Shown: one piece after another, positions 35,391-44,800 of the stretch
How positions within the stretch are numbered: the first letter of the stretch is position 1
How the letters are laid out: each line of letters opens with the position of its first letter
From: Psychrobacillus sp032154225
GTDB taxonomy: Bacteria > Bacillota > Bacilli > Bacillales_A > Planococcaceae
Assembly (NCBI RefSeq): GCF_032154225.1
Contig: NZ_JALDYF010000004.1
Span: 62,001-126,000, forward strand
Length of the DNA: 64,000 nucleotides
Reading direction: 5' to 3'
Program-made: the position numbers and the translations under genes
The notes under the pieces: generated by a model
The model's database searches: none
What the model saw: only the letters and a program-made list of their open reading frames with translations
What the model was told of the DNA's origin: nothing

Positions 35391-36704
35391 ATGAAAAAGT
35401 TATTTATGTTATTTTTAACCAGTATATTATTAGTAGCGTGTTCTTCAACGCCAGAGTCAACCGGAAGTAAAAGTGAAGGTGGGAGTGAAGGGAAAGAAAA
35501 AAGTGTAACGGAAGAGATTGATGAAGTGACAATTTGGGCATGGGACCCCAAATTTAATATTGCTGCGTTAGAAATTGCAAAAGGGGTATACAAAGAAGAA
35601 AATCCAGATCTTACCGTTAATATTGTTGAAAATGCGCAAGATGATATTATTCAAAAATTAAATACAGCATTAGGTTCAGGAACAACGAAAGGATTGCCAA
35701 ATATTGTTCTAATTGAAGATTATCGAGCACAAGGTTTCTTACAGTCTTTCCCGGATGCATTTTACGAATTAACAGATTCGTTTAATGCACAAGACTTTGC
35801 AGAATATAAAATTGCTCCAACGAGTTCAAATGGAAAAAACTATGGTGTTCCTTTTGATACGGGAGTAACTGGATTATATGTTCGCACAGATTACTTAGAA
35901 GAAGCTGGTTATTCAGTGGCAGATTTACAAGATATTACTTGGAAAGAATATATAGAAATTGGGAAAAAGGTGAAAGAAGTTACGGGGAAAACAATCCTTA
36001 GTACAGATCCAAATGACCTTGGCATTCTCAGAGTGATGATGCAATCAGCAGGCGCATGGTATGTGGAAGAAGATGGTGTAACACCAAATATTGTAGATAA
36101 TGCTGCATTAAAAGAAGCATTTGAAATTTATAAAGAAATGATCGATACAAACATCCTAAAGCCGCACTCAGATTGGAGCCAATTCCTGGCAGGATTTAAT
36201 AGCGGAGATGTTGCTACTGTACCGACAGGAAACTGGATTACACCTTCCGTAAAAGCTGAGGCATCGCAATCAGGTAAATGGGCAATTGTCCCAATTCCTA
36301 AGTTAACTGTTCCAGGGGCAGGGCATGCGTCGAATCTAGGAGGAAGTTCGTGGTATGTGCTAAATACCCCAGGGGCGGAGCAAGCGGCGGATTTCTTAGG
36401 TAAAACATTTGGTTCTAATAAGGAAATGTATCAAAAACTTGTGAGTGAAGTCGGTGCAATTGGTACGTATAAACCAGCATCGGAAACGGATGCTTACGCT
36501 GCGGAGGACCCATTCTTTGGTGGACAGAAAACGATTGCAGATTATGCATCATGGATGGAAGATATTCCAGGCGTTAACTATGGACTACACACATATGCAA
36601 TTGAAGATATTATTACAGTTGAAATGCAGAACTACTTAAATGGAAAAAGTATTGACGATGTCTTGAGTAATGCTCAAAAACAGGCAGAAGCACAATTAAA
36701 TTAA
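35391..36704 (+). CDS. Sugar ABC transporter substrate-binding lipoprotein (importer 2)
   Basis: 437 residues. The short signal peptide ends in the lipobox LLVACSS (Cys17), followed by a Ser/Gly/Glu-rich linker and a type 1 sugar-binding domain (VTIWAWDPKFN near residue 45, DLQDITWKEYIEIGKKV near 180). It is probably anchored on the outer face of the membrane. Two permease genes and a GH2 beta-galactosidase follow, so a lactose-type beta-galactoside is a likely ligand (inference). The preceding cre and two-component genes suggest induction by sugar and repression by glucose. Confidence 0.9.
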   Translation: MKKLFMLFLTSILLVACSSTPESTGSKSEGGSEGKEKSVTEEIDEVTIWAWDPKFNIAALEIAKGVYKEENPDLTVNIVENAQDDIIQKLNTALGSGTTKGLPNIVLIEDYRAQGFLQSFPDAFYELTDSFNAQDFAEYKIAPTSSNGKNYGVPFDTGVTGLYVRTDYLEEAGYSVADLQDITWKEYIEIGKKVKEVTGKTILSTDPNDLGILRVMMQSAGAWYVEEDGVTPNIVDNAALKEAFEIYKEMIDTNILKPHSDWSQFLAGFNSGDVATVPTGNWITPSVKAEASQSGKWAIVPIPKLTVPGAGHASNLGGSSWYVLNTPGAEQAADFLGKTFGSNKEMYQKLVSEVGAIGTYKPASETDAYAAEDPFFGGQKTIADYASWMEDIPGVNYGLHTYAIEDIITVEMQNYLNGKSIDDVLSNAQKQAEAQLN

Positions 36705-36718
36705 TAAAAATAAATAAG

Positions 36719-36788
36719 CCTTAAGCAATTGATTGCTACCACGATCCAATTAGAACGAACTGATCGGATCAATTGTTTAAGGTTTTTA
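36719..36788 (+). terminator. Hairpin with T-run between binding-protein and permease genes
   Basis: CCTTAAGCAATTGAT (36719-36733) pairs with 36768-36782 at 14 of 15 positions plus one G-U, followed by TTTTTATT. GATCC / GGATC forms an inner stem. As the operon continues, this is probably a partial terminator that lowers permease expression. Confidence 0.7.
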
Positions 36789-36808
36789 TTATAAGGAAGT
36801 GATTTAAT

Positions 36809-37681
36809 GTGAATGGCAGAACGAAAACCAAATTGACCGGCTGGACATTTGTTGGGATTTCAACTTTCATGATAAGTATATTTTATTTTTATCCGATGAT
36901 TCAAGCATTCATCCTTTCACTTCAATCGGGAGCAGGCACAAATTTAAGTTTCGTTGGATTCGATAATTATAAGCGTGCCCTTACTGATCCAACATTTATT
37001 GCAGCTTTTAAAAATACGTTTATTTTTCTAATCATACAAGTGCCCATAATGATTCTCTTAGGGTTATTTTTATCCGTTCTGTTAAACGATTCGATGTTAA
37101 AATTTAGAAGCTTTTTCCGGATAGCGATATTTTTACCTTGTGTTACATCACTTGTTGCCTATTCGGTTATTTTTAAAGACTTATTTGCGGTTGATGGAAT
37201 TATCAACAAATTATTGCTGCAATTATCCATCGTGACAGAAGGAATTAACTGGTTGACCGATCCATTTTGGGCAAAGGTTGCAATTATTATTGCAATCACT
37301 TGGCGATGGACTGGCTATAATATGATCTTTTATTTATCAGGTCTACAAAACATCGATCATTCCATATATGAAGCCGCAAAAATGGACGGGGCTTCTTCCT
37401 TTCAACAATTTTTCAAAATTACAATCCCAATGTTAAAACCAATTATTTTATTTACATCGATTACATCAACCATTGGGACGTTACAAATATTTGATGAAGT
37501 AATGAATATTACAAAAGGTGGTCCAGGTAATGCGACCACGTCAATTTCCCAATACATTTATAATATTTCCTTTAAGTATACACCGGACTTTGGCTATGCA
37601 GCGACGGTTTCTTACTTTGTCGTTGTAATAATCGTCCTATTAGCCGCTTTACAGTTTAAGCTAGCAGGTGATAAAAAATGA
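36809..37681 (+). CDS. Sugar ABC transporter permease, MalF/LacF type (importer 2)
   Basis: 290 residues, GTG start behind AAGGAAGTGAT. Six membrane helices are predicted, with the coupling loop YEAAKMDGASSFQQFFKITIP near residue 190. Its stop overlaps the next start (ATGA), so the two permeases are made together. Confidence 0.9.
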   Translation: MNGRTKTKLTGWTFVGISTFMISIFYFYPMIQAFILSLQSGAGTNLSFVGFDNYKRALTDPTFIAAFKNTFIFLIIQVPIMILLGLFLSVLLNDSMLKFRSFFRIAIFLPCVTSLVAYSVIFKDLFAVDGIINKLLLQLSIVTEGINWLTDPFWAKVAIIIAITWRWTGYNMIFYLSGLQNIDHSIYEAAKMDGASSFQQFFKITIPMLKPIILFTSITSTIGTLQIFDEVMNITKGGPGNATTSISQYIYNISFKYTPDFGYAATVSYFVVVIIVLLAALQFKLAGDKK

Positions 37682-38502
37682 AGAATATAAAAAGAATATC
37701 TACATATCTATTTTTAACATGCGCCGCGATTATATCCATTTTCCCGTTTTTTTGGATGATCATTAGTGCGACAAATAAGTCGGTTGATGTGTCAAAAGGT
37801 AGATTACTTCCTGGAAGCCACTTGATTGAGAACTTTAAAAGCCTAATAGAAACGGTTGATATTGTGACAGCATTAACAAATTCAGCAATCATCTCCGTCA
37901 CAACAACAGTTTTGTCGTTGATCATTGCTTCATTGGCTGGTTATGGCTTTGAAATATATCGCAGTAAAGCAAAGGATATTGTATTTAATATTCTATTAAT
38001 TTCCATGATGATTCCGTTTGCAGCATTAATGGTTCCGTTATACCGGATGTTTGGTTCGCTATCGCAAATAGCACCTTTCATAGGAATGGATACATTTGCA
38101 GCTGTTATGTTACCAACATTAACTACAGCTTTTCTAATATTCTTTTTCAGGCAAAATACTAAAATGTTTTCTAGAGAATTGATTGAGGCAGGTAGAATTG
38201 ATGGCTTAAGTGAAATAGGTATTTTTATCCGTATATATATGCCAACAATGAAAACTGCATACGCTGCTGCAGCTATTATAACATTTATGAATAGCTGGAA
38301 TAATTATTTGTGGCCGCTAGTTGTCTTACAATCACCTGAGAAGCAAACGATCCCTTTGCTAATATCTAACTTAGGTTCCGGTTACGCACCTGATTTTGGT
38401 GTCATAATGTTGACAATTGTCATTGCAACATTACCAACTGCACTGATTTTTTTCTTGATGCAAAAGCATTTTGTAGCTGGAATGATGGGATCAGTAAAGT
38501 AA
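37678..38502 (+). CDS. Sugar ABC transporter permease, MalG/LacG type (importer 2)
   Basis: 274 residues, six predicted membrane helices, with the coupling loop RELIEAGRIDGLSEIGIFIR near residue 165 and the C-terminal QKHFVAGMMGSVK typical of MalG-like permeases. It overlaps the upstream permease by four bases. No ATPase gene is in this operon. Confidence 0.9.
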   Translation: MKNIKRISTYLFLTCAAIISIFPFFWMIISATNKSVDVSKGRLLPGSHLIENFKSLIETVDIVTALTNSAIISVTTTVLSLIIASLAGYGFEIYRSKAKDIVFNILLISMMIPFAALMVPLYRMFGSLSQIAPFIGMDTFAAVMLPTLTTAFLIFFFRQNTKMFSRELIEAGRIDGLSEIGIFIRIYMPTMKTAYAAAAIITFMNSWNNYLWPLVVLQSPEKQTIPLLISNLGSGYAPDFGVIMLTIVIATLPTALIFFLMQKHFVAGMMGSVK

Positions 38503-38534
38503 TCACTTTATGAGAGATAGGAAGTGTAAATGTC

Positions 38535-41500
38535 ATGAAGACACCAAGCCTAGATTGGTTAACTGATGTAAATGTATTTGCAGTGAATCGTGTACCGGCG
38601 CATTCAGATCATCTGTATTATGCGACGATGGAGGAGGCACGAAAAAAAGGAGAGATGCGTTTCCGACATAGTTTAAATGGCCCATGGAAATTTAATTATG
38701 CTGCTAATCTGAGGAGCCGTGTAGAACAATTTTACGAAAATGATTTCGATGCTAACGGATGGGATACGATTCAAGTTCCAGGGCATATTCAATTACAAGG
38801 ATTTGGAAAATCACAATATGTAAATACAATGTATCCATGGGATGGTCATGAAGTAATTCGTCCCCCAGCGATACCTGTGGAGAATAACCCCGTGGGTAGC
38901 TATTTAAAAACATTTACACTACCTGAAAATATGAAAAATCAACCTTTGTATATCTCCTTTCAAGGTGTTGAAACAGCATTTTATGTATGGTTAAATGGGG
39001 AGTTTGTTGGCTATAGCGAGGATAGTTTCACACCTTCAAATTTTGAACTTACACCTTATTTGCAGGCAGGTGAAAACAAACTTGCTGTTGAAGTCTATCA
39101 AAGAAGTACGGGAAGTTGGTTAGAAGACCAAGACTTTTGGCGTTTTTCGGGAATTTTTAGAGACGTTTATTTATATAGTAAACCTTCAATCCATGTAGAA
39201 GATGTGTATGTACATACGCATCTGGATGATACTTTTACGAATGCAATTTTAGAAGTGAATCTCCAAATGGATACGGACCAAGAGATAACGGTATCACTTG
39301 TAATAGAGGACGCGGATCATAAAGTTGTGGAAGAAGTCAAACAAGAGAAAGTTAGTTCAAGTTGCACTGTGAAGCTATCTGTAAAGAATCCTCAATTATG
39401 GAGCGCGGAAAGTCCATACTTATATCAAGTATTTATTAAACTTTATAATCAATCAGGAACATTAATAGAAGTCATTCCACAGAATGTCGGATTCCGTCGC
39501 TTTGAGATGAAGAATAAAATCATGCAGTTAAATGGCAAACGGATTTTATTTAAGGGTGTCAATCGACATGAATTTAATTGTCATAGCGGAAGATTGGTGA
39601 CAAAAGAAGATATGCTATGGGATATTAAAACACTCAAGCAGAATAATATTAATGCCGTTAGAACAGCCCATTATCCAAACCAAAGTTATTGGTATGATCT
39701 TTGTGATCAATATGGGATTTATGTCATGGATGAAATGAACCTAGAAACCCATGGGAGTTGGCAAAAGATGGGGGTTGTCGAGCCATCGTGGGTGATTCCA
39801 GGTAATCTTCCGCAATGGCAAAATATTGTTATGGATAGAGCAGTTTCCATGTTTGAGCGTGACAAAAATCATCCTTCGATTTTGATTTGGTCATGTGGGA
39901 ATGAATCGTATGCTGGTGAAGTAATCCAGAATGTGACACGCTATTTTAAAAAAGTGGATTCCAGTCGATTAGTTCATTATGAAGGTGTATTTTATGATCG
40001 GAATTATAGTGAGACAAGTGACATGGAAAGTCAGATGTATACAAAGCCTGCCGATATTGAGAAGTATTTAATGAATAATCCAGATAAACCGTATATCAGT
40101 TGTGAATACATGCATGCGATGGGAAATTCACTTGGTGGGATGAAAAAATATACTGATTTAGGACGTAAATATCCGATGTATCAGGGTGGATTCATTTGGG
40201 ATTATATTGATCAAGGCATTGTAAAAAAAGATCGTTATGGGCAGGAATTCTTGGCGTATGGTGGAGATTTTGGCGATAGACCAACCGATAACAACTTTTG
40301 TTTTAATGGTATTGTTTATGCGAATCGCGAACTGTCACCTAAAATGCAAGAAGTGCGTTTTTTATACCAAAATATAAAGCTGATCCCTGATCGTAATGGC
40401 GTGGAAATTATTAATGATCAATTATTTAAAGACACTAGTGATTTAGTACTTGAATATCGTTTACTATTTGAAGGCGAACAATTATTCCGTGCACAAAAAC
40501 AGGTGAACATTGAGCCAGGAAGCAAGGAGTACATTGAATTAGATATTCCAGCTGAATTGATTAAGGCAGGTGAATATGTAGTTCAGACTGCGCTTTTATT
40601 GAAAGAAAAGACTATTTGGGCAAATGAAGGTTTTGAACTTTCTTTTGGTGAGTATGTATTCCAAAAAGATAAACAAGACTTTATAAGTCCAGAGGGGACA
40701 GTACGTGTAGTCAAAGGGGATGTCAATATTGGTGTTCATGGTGAGCATTTCAGTACGATTTTTTCCCTACAAATGGGTTCACTTATTTCGCTTAACTACG
40801 CAGGCAAGGAAATGATTGAGCAAGCGCCTTCACCACTATTTTGGCGAGCACTTACGGACAACGATAAAGGCAATCAAACAGGCTTTGATATGAGTGCCTG
40901 GTATGCCGCTAGTCTTTGTCGAAAATGTATTGGATTTGATGTGCAAGATAAGAAAGCGTACGCGACAATCCGTTTTGATTATGCTTTGTCGATAGATTCT
41001 GCTGTAAAACTTAGCGTTTCTTATACAGTTTATGCTGACGGACGTATGAAAGTAAGTTCATCTTATCAGGGTGTCGCAGGGTTACCAAAAATGCCGATAT
41101 TTGGAGTTACATTTAAAATGTCTGCTGATTATCATCAGCTTGACTGGTATGCGAATGGTCCAGAGGAAAACTATATCGATCGTGCAAATGGGGCTAGATT
41201 AGGGAGATTCCGAAATAAGGTGCCAGATAATGTAGCTGCTTATTCCGTCCCACAGGAATCTGGTAATAGAACAGGTGTCCGACGAGTAGATGTAATAAAT
41301 AACGAAGGAACTGGCATCCGAATTTCATCTACAGATCAACCAATTGAGTGCAACATTTCACCTTATACGGCATTTGAATTAGAAAATGCTGCACATCATT
41401 ATGAACTACCAGCTATTCATTACACAGTTGTTACTGTTGCAGGTAAACAAATGGGAGTAGGTGGTGACGACAGTTGGGGTGCGCCAGTACATGAAGAGTT

Positions 41501-41555
41501 CAGAATTAATGCGGAAAAGGACTTATACTTCGAGTTCATGATTGAACCTAAATAA
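38535..41555 (+). CDS. lacZ: Beta-galactosidase, glycoside hydrolase family 2
   Basis: 1006 residues, the full length of the LacZ type. In order: N-terminal jelly-roll sugar-binding domain (about 45-215), Ig-like domain, TIM barrel (about 325-620) with acid/base Glu in LIWSCGNESYAG and nucleophile Glu in PYISCEYMHAMGN, and the C-terminal Bgal_small_N domain (about 720-1005) with FWRALTDNDKGN. No signal peptide, so it hydrolyses sugar brought in by importer 2. It differs in family from the GH35 enzyme of the other operon, suggesting different linkages. A terminator follows. Confidence 0.95.
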   Translation: MKTPSLDWLTDVNVFAVNRVPAHSDHLYYATMEEARKKGEMRFRHSLNGPWKFNYAANLRSRVEQFYENDFDANGWDTIQVPGHIQLQGFGKSQYVNTMYPWDGHEVIRPPAIPVENNPVGSYLKTFTLPENMKNQPLYISFQGVETAFYVWLNGEFVGYSEDSFTPSNFELTPYLQAGENKLAVEVYQRSTGSWLEDQDFWRFSGIFRDVYLYSKPSIHVEDVYVHTHLDDTFTNAILEVNLQMDTDQEITVSLVIEDADHKVVEEVKQEKVSSSCTVKLSVKNPQLWSAESPYLYQVFIKLYNQSGTLIEVIPQNVGFRRFEMKNKIMQLNGKRILFKGVNRHEFNCHSGRLVTKEDMLWDIKTLKQNNINAVRTAHYPNQSYWYDLCDQYGIYVMDEMNLETHGSWQKMGVVEPSWVIPGNLPQWQNIVMDRAVSMFERDKNHPSILIWSCGNESYAGEVIQNVTRYFKKVDSSRLVHYEGVFYDRNYSETSDMESQMYTKPADIEKYLMNNPDKPYISCEYMHAMGNSLGGMKKYTDLGRKYPMYQGGFIWDYIDQGIVKKDRYGQEFLAYGGDFGDRPTDNNFCFNGIVYANRELSPKMQEVRFLYQNIKLIPDRNGVEIINDQLFKDTSDLVLEYRLLFEGEQLFRAQKQVNIEPGSKEYIELDIPAELIKAGEYVVQTALLLKEKTIWANEGFELSFGEYVFQKDKQDFISPEGTVRVVKGDVNIGVHGEHFSTIFSLQMGSLISLNYAGKEMIEQAPSPLFWRALTDNDKGNQTGFDMSAWYAASLCRKCIGFDVQDKKAYATIRFDYALSIDSAVKLSVSYTVYADGRMKVSSSYQGVAGLPKMPIFGVTFKMSADYHQLDWYANGPEENYIDRANGARLGRFRNKVPDNVAAYSVPQESGNRTGVRRVDVINNEGTGIRISSTDQPIECNISPYTAFELENAAHHYELPAIHYTVVTVAGKQMGVGGDDSWGAPVHEEFRINAEKDLYFEFMIEPK

Positions 41556-41583
41556 TGTTTTTTTGAGTAGAATATTTATAAAG

Positions 41584-41615
41584 TACCGAAGGGGAAATTG
41601 CCTTCGGTATTTTTG
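41584..41615 (+). terminator. Rho-independent terminator after lacZ
   Basis: Stem TACCGAAGG / CCTTCGGTA with an 8-base loop and TTTTTG after it. Confidence 0.85.
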
Positions 41616-41700
41616 TATTACATCTCAATATCCCAAATAATTAATATGGTAAACTGATTATAGAAATAATAATAGTTCCTTTTGAGAAAGAGGTATTTCA

Positions 41701-42591
41701 ATGATCAATCGACTGCGTAATATCTACCCTTCACTGATTAATTATACCGAAGGAGAGAATAAGTTAAATCCTACATATAAATGGTTTGTAATGGATGACA
41801 ATGAGATTATTGGTATTCATGAGGCGGAGTTAACAGCTAAAGATGCATCCGTATTGGCAACTTTTTTGTCGCCCTATCATATACATTTCCCATTACCTAC
41901 TGTTGAAGAAAGACGATGGAATAAAGCCATTCACTCCACTGATTCAAGTGCTACCGCTGAATTTAAATTGGCTAATCCTTATCGTTTCGTCTATTTTTCA
42001 ATAAAAAAAAATGAAATCGATCCGATTATTTTTAAAAATGCAATCCAAGAACTTTTTGTTAAACCTGTTCCTATCCTATGGGTCAACGGCAATGAAGGGA
42101 TCATCATTGAAGAGCAAATCGAATCGGATGAAAACATTTCCTATGAGCAGATAATCGATGTTTTAATGAGTGATTTATATGTCAAAATCGACTTCTTTGT
42201 AGGTCCTTATCGGAAAGGCTTAGAAGGAGTTAGTCAACATTATCATTCATTATTAACGGCTGCTAAAAGTGTATTCGCTTCTTCCAATAAGAGGGTTGTC
42301 ACGTATATTGAGGCAGTCCCGTATTTATTAATAAACCAAACAGACCAAAATTTCCGTTCGGATATGAGCAAAATGATTTTGCAAGAATATAGAGACGATG
42401 AAGAAACACTAAAAATGATTGAAACGTTTGTTCAGTGTAATTTGAATTTATCGGAAACTTCCAAAGTATTGCATATGCACCGCAATAGTTTGCAATATCG
42501 CTTGGATCGTTTTTTAGAGAAAACAGGCATAGATGTCCGTCAATTCCACCAAGCAATGACCGTATACTTAGCATTATTGGCAAGAGAGTAA
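41701..42591 (+). CDS. PucR/CdaR-type helix-turn-helix regulator
   Basis: 296 residues. The C-terminal 60 residues form the PucR/CdaR helix-turn-helix (NLNLSETSKVLHMHRNSLQY, then RLDRFLEKTGIDVR), while the N-terminal part has no recognisable sensor domain. Related genes stand next to msmX-like ATPase genes in other Bacillales as far as I recall, and here msmX follows 125 bases on, so control of that gene is plausible. The inducer is unknown. RBS GAAAGAGG. Confidence 0.78.
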   Translation: MINRLRNIYPSLINYTEGENKLNPTYKWFVMDDNEIIGIHEAELTAKDASVLATFLSPYHIHFPLPTVEERRWNKAIHSTDSSATAEFKLANPYRFVYFSIKKNEIDPIIFKNAIQELFVKPVPILWVNGNEGIIIEEQIESDENISYEQIIDVLMSDLYVKIDFFVGPYRKGLEGVSQHYHSLLTAAKSVFASSNKRVVTYIEAVPYLLINQTDQNFRSDMSKMILQEYRDDEETLKMIETFVQCNLNLSETSKVLHMHRNSLQYRLDRFLEKTGIDVRQFHQAMTVYLALLARE

Positions 42592-42685
42592 GGACATATG
42601 TAAATTTGCACGAATAGGATTAAAATCTTTGTGCATATTCACCATTATTCAAATAATCTAACTATTGTATACTATTACTAGTTAG

Positions 42686-42699
42686 TGAAAGCACTTACA
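42686..42699 (+). promoter_or_regulatory. Candidate cre site before msmX
   Basis: TGAAAGCACTTACA fits the CcpA-binding consensus and lies 17 bases before the msmX start, after ACTATTGTATACTATTACT, which may hold the -10. Confidence 0.55.
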
Positions 42700-42716
42700 T
42701 ACATGGAGGGAATGCA

Positions 42717-43814
42717 ATGGCAGATTTGCAATTAAAGAATATTAAAAAGGTCTATGATAAAAATGTTGTTACAGTTCATGACTTCAATTTGGAAATTAGA
42801 GACAAGGAATTTTTAGTATTAGTCGGCCCTTCAGGTTGTGGGAAGTCTACGACACTTCGTATGATAGCTGGCTTAGAAGAAATTTCTGGCGGAGATCTTT
42901 TCATCGGTGGTAAAAGAGTGAACGATGTGCCACCAAAAGATCGAGATATTGCAATGGTATTCCAAAACTATGCACTTTACCCACATATGAATGTTTACGA
43001 TAATATGGCATTTGGTCTAAAGCTTCGTAAATTTAAAAAAGATGAAATCAAACAACGAGTAGATAATGCTGCAAAAATTTTAGGTTTAGAAGATCTTTTA
43101 ACGCGAAAACCAAAAGCTCTTTCAGGTGGTCAACGTCAGCGTGTTGCACTTGGTCGTGCTATTGTTCGAGATGCTGAAGTATTTTTAATGGATGAACCGT
43201 TATCAAACTTAGATGCTAAACTACGAGTTCAAATGCGTACAGAAATTCAAAAACTACATAAACGCCTACAAACAACGACGATTTATGTGACGCATGATCA
43301 AACAGAAGCAATGACAATGGCGACTCGCCTTGTAGTTATGAAGGATGGACTTATTCAGCAAATCGGAGCTCCTAAAGAAGTGTACGATGAGCCAAATAAT
43401 GTTTTTGTTGGTGGTTTCATCGGCTCTCCAGCAATGAACTTCCTGAATGGAAAATTGGTAGATAATTATTTTGTGATGGGAGATTTGAAGGTTCTTGTTC
43501 CTGAAGGGAAGCAGAAAATACTTCGTGAGCAAGGCTATATTGGCAAAGATATTATTCTAGGTGTTCGACCAGAGGATATTCATGATGAACCAATGTTCCT
43601 TGATTTTTCACCTGAAACAAAGTTCAATGTACAGATTGAAGTTGCAGAGTTAACAGGATCAGAAATTATGCTATATGCAAAAGTGGCTGGTCAAGATTTT
43701 GTAGCACGTGTTGATTCTCGCTTTAATGTAGCTGCAGGGGAAAACGTGGACTTAGCATTCGATCTTAATAAAGCTCATTTCTTTGATAGTGAAACAGAAT
43801 TACGAATTAAATAA
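42717..43814 (+). CDS. msmX: Multi-sugar ABC importer ATPase
   Basis: 365 residues. ABC ATPase domain with Walker A GPSGCGKSTTLRM near residue 37, Q-loop MVFQNYALYPHM, signature LSGGQRQRVALGRA, Walker B VFLMDEPLSNLDAKLR and switch VTHDQTEAM. A C-terminal regulatory TOBE/OB domain (about 240-365) follows, typical of MalK/MsmX/UgpC. Both sugar importers in this window lack an ATPase gene, and MsmX is known in Bacillus to power several such systems, so it is their probable shared partner. It has its own cre and terminator, independent of either operon. Confidence 0.92.
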   Translation: MADLQLKNIKKVYDKNVVTVHDFNLEIRDKEFLVLVGPSGCGKSTTLRMIAGLEEISGGDLFIGGKRVNDVPPKDRDIAMVFQNYALYPHMNVYDNMAFGLKLRKFKKDEIKQRVDNAAKILGLEDLLTRKPKALSGGQRQRVALGRAIVRDAEVFLMDEPLSNLDAKLRVQMRTEIQKLHKRLQTTTIYVTHDQTEAMTMATRLVVMKDGLIQQIGAPKEVYDEPNNVFVGGFIGSPAMNFLNGKLVDNYFVMGDLKVLVPEGKQKILREQGYIGKDIILGVRPEDIHDEPMFLDFSPETKFNVQIEVAELTGSEIMLYAKVAGQDFVARVDSRFNVAAGENVDLAFDLNKAHFFDSETELRIK

Positions 43815-43821
43815 GGATAGA

Positions 43822-43857
43822 AAAATAATCGGCTGCTTACTAGTAGCCGGTTATTTA
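43822..43857 (+). terminator. Rho-independent terminator after msmX
   Basis: Stem AATAATCGGCT / AGCCGGTTATT followed by TATTTT. Confidence 0.8.
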
Positions 43858-43957
43858 TTTTGAATATTTTTGTAATCTACTAAAAATTCTTTTTATTGAG
43901 AGAATTGTTATGTTATGATAATTTCATCATCATTTTAAGTCATCAGGGGGATTTGGA

Positions 43958-44800
43958 TTGAAAGGTTTTTCAAAGTGGTTGCTGCAATTGATTATTTCTT
44001 TTATAGGAATTTTGTTAATAAGCGGCTTACCTATACTAATAAGTGGTTTTCAACGAGGGGAATTTGAGTGGAAAGAATACGGTCAACATTTACTCGTGCT
44101 ATTTCCGATTGGAGAATTTGTAGAACAGCATTATGCAAAGTATATTGGCGAATATATTAGCTATTCTTTGCAAGTATTATTTTTAGCGTTATTAGTTGCA
44201 GTATGTTTGGCACTAATTTTTACTGTGTTGACAATGCTTTTAAAGGAACGTGCAAGGCAGCGAGTAAAAATGGTGTTTTTTGTATTAGAATCAATGCCAG
44301 ATATTTTAGTCATTTTACTTGTTCAGCTTATCGTTATTATGATTCACAAGAATACTGGTATTTTCGTTTCCAAAATTGCTGTAACTGGTGGAGAAAAGAT
44401 TTATATGCTACCTGTTTTTTGTTTAATGATTTTGCCGATGATCCAGCTATATCGATTAAGTATGCTGACATTTGAAGCAGAGGAACGAAAGATGTATGTA
44501 GAGCTTGCAAAGTCACTAGGCATTAGTAAGTTGTTTATTTTACTTATACATATTTTCCGAAATGCAATTATTAGTATATTTTTTCAATCGAAAAAGACAA
44601 TGTGGTTTATGCTTTCAAATTTATTCATCTTAGAGCGAATGTTTAATATGCCGGGAATTATGTTTCATTTAAGTGAAAACATAAGTGGTGAGTTATTTTT
44701 AATAACGGTTTGTAGTTTTTTCGTGCCAGTTTTCTTACTATATAGTTTTGGTGAATGGTACTTCTTACGTCGATTAGGTCGAGGGGGTGCTTTGTCATGA
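43958..44800 (+). CDS. Orphan peptide/nickel-type ABC permease (OppB-like)
   Basis: 280 residues, TTG start behind CAGGGGG. Several membrane helices are predicted, and the cytoplasmic segment MYVELAKSLGISKLFILLIH near residue 185 is the coupling loop of DppB/OppB-type permeases. It overlaps the next permease by four bases. Neither a binding protein nor an ATPase is encoded next to the pair, which is unusual for this family. The substrate is unknown. Confidence 0.75.
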   Translation: MKGFSKWLLQLIISFIGILLISGLPILISGFQRGEFEWKEYGQHLLVLFPIGEFVEQHYAKYIGEYISYSLQVLFLALLVAVCLALIFTVLTMLLKERARQRVKMVFFVLESMPDILVILLVQLIVIMIHKNTGIFVSKIAVTGGEKIYMLPVFCLMILPMIQLYRLSMLTFEAEERKMYVELAKSLGISKLFILLIHIFRNAIISIFFQSKKTMWFMLSNLFILERMFNMPGIMFHLSENISGELFLITVCSFFVPVFLLYSFGEWYFLRRLGRGGALS

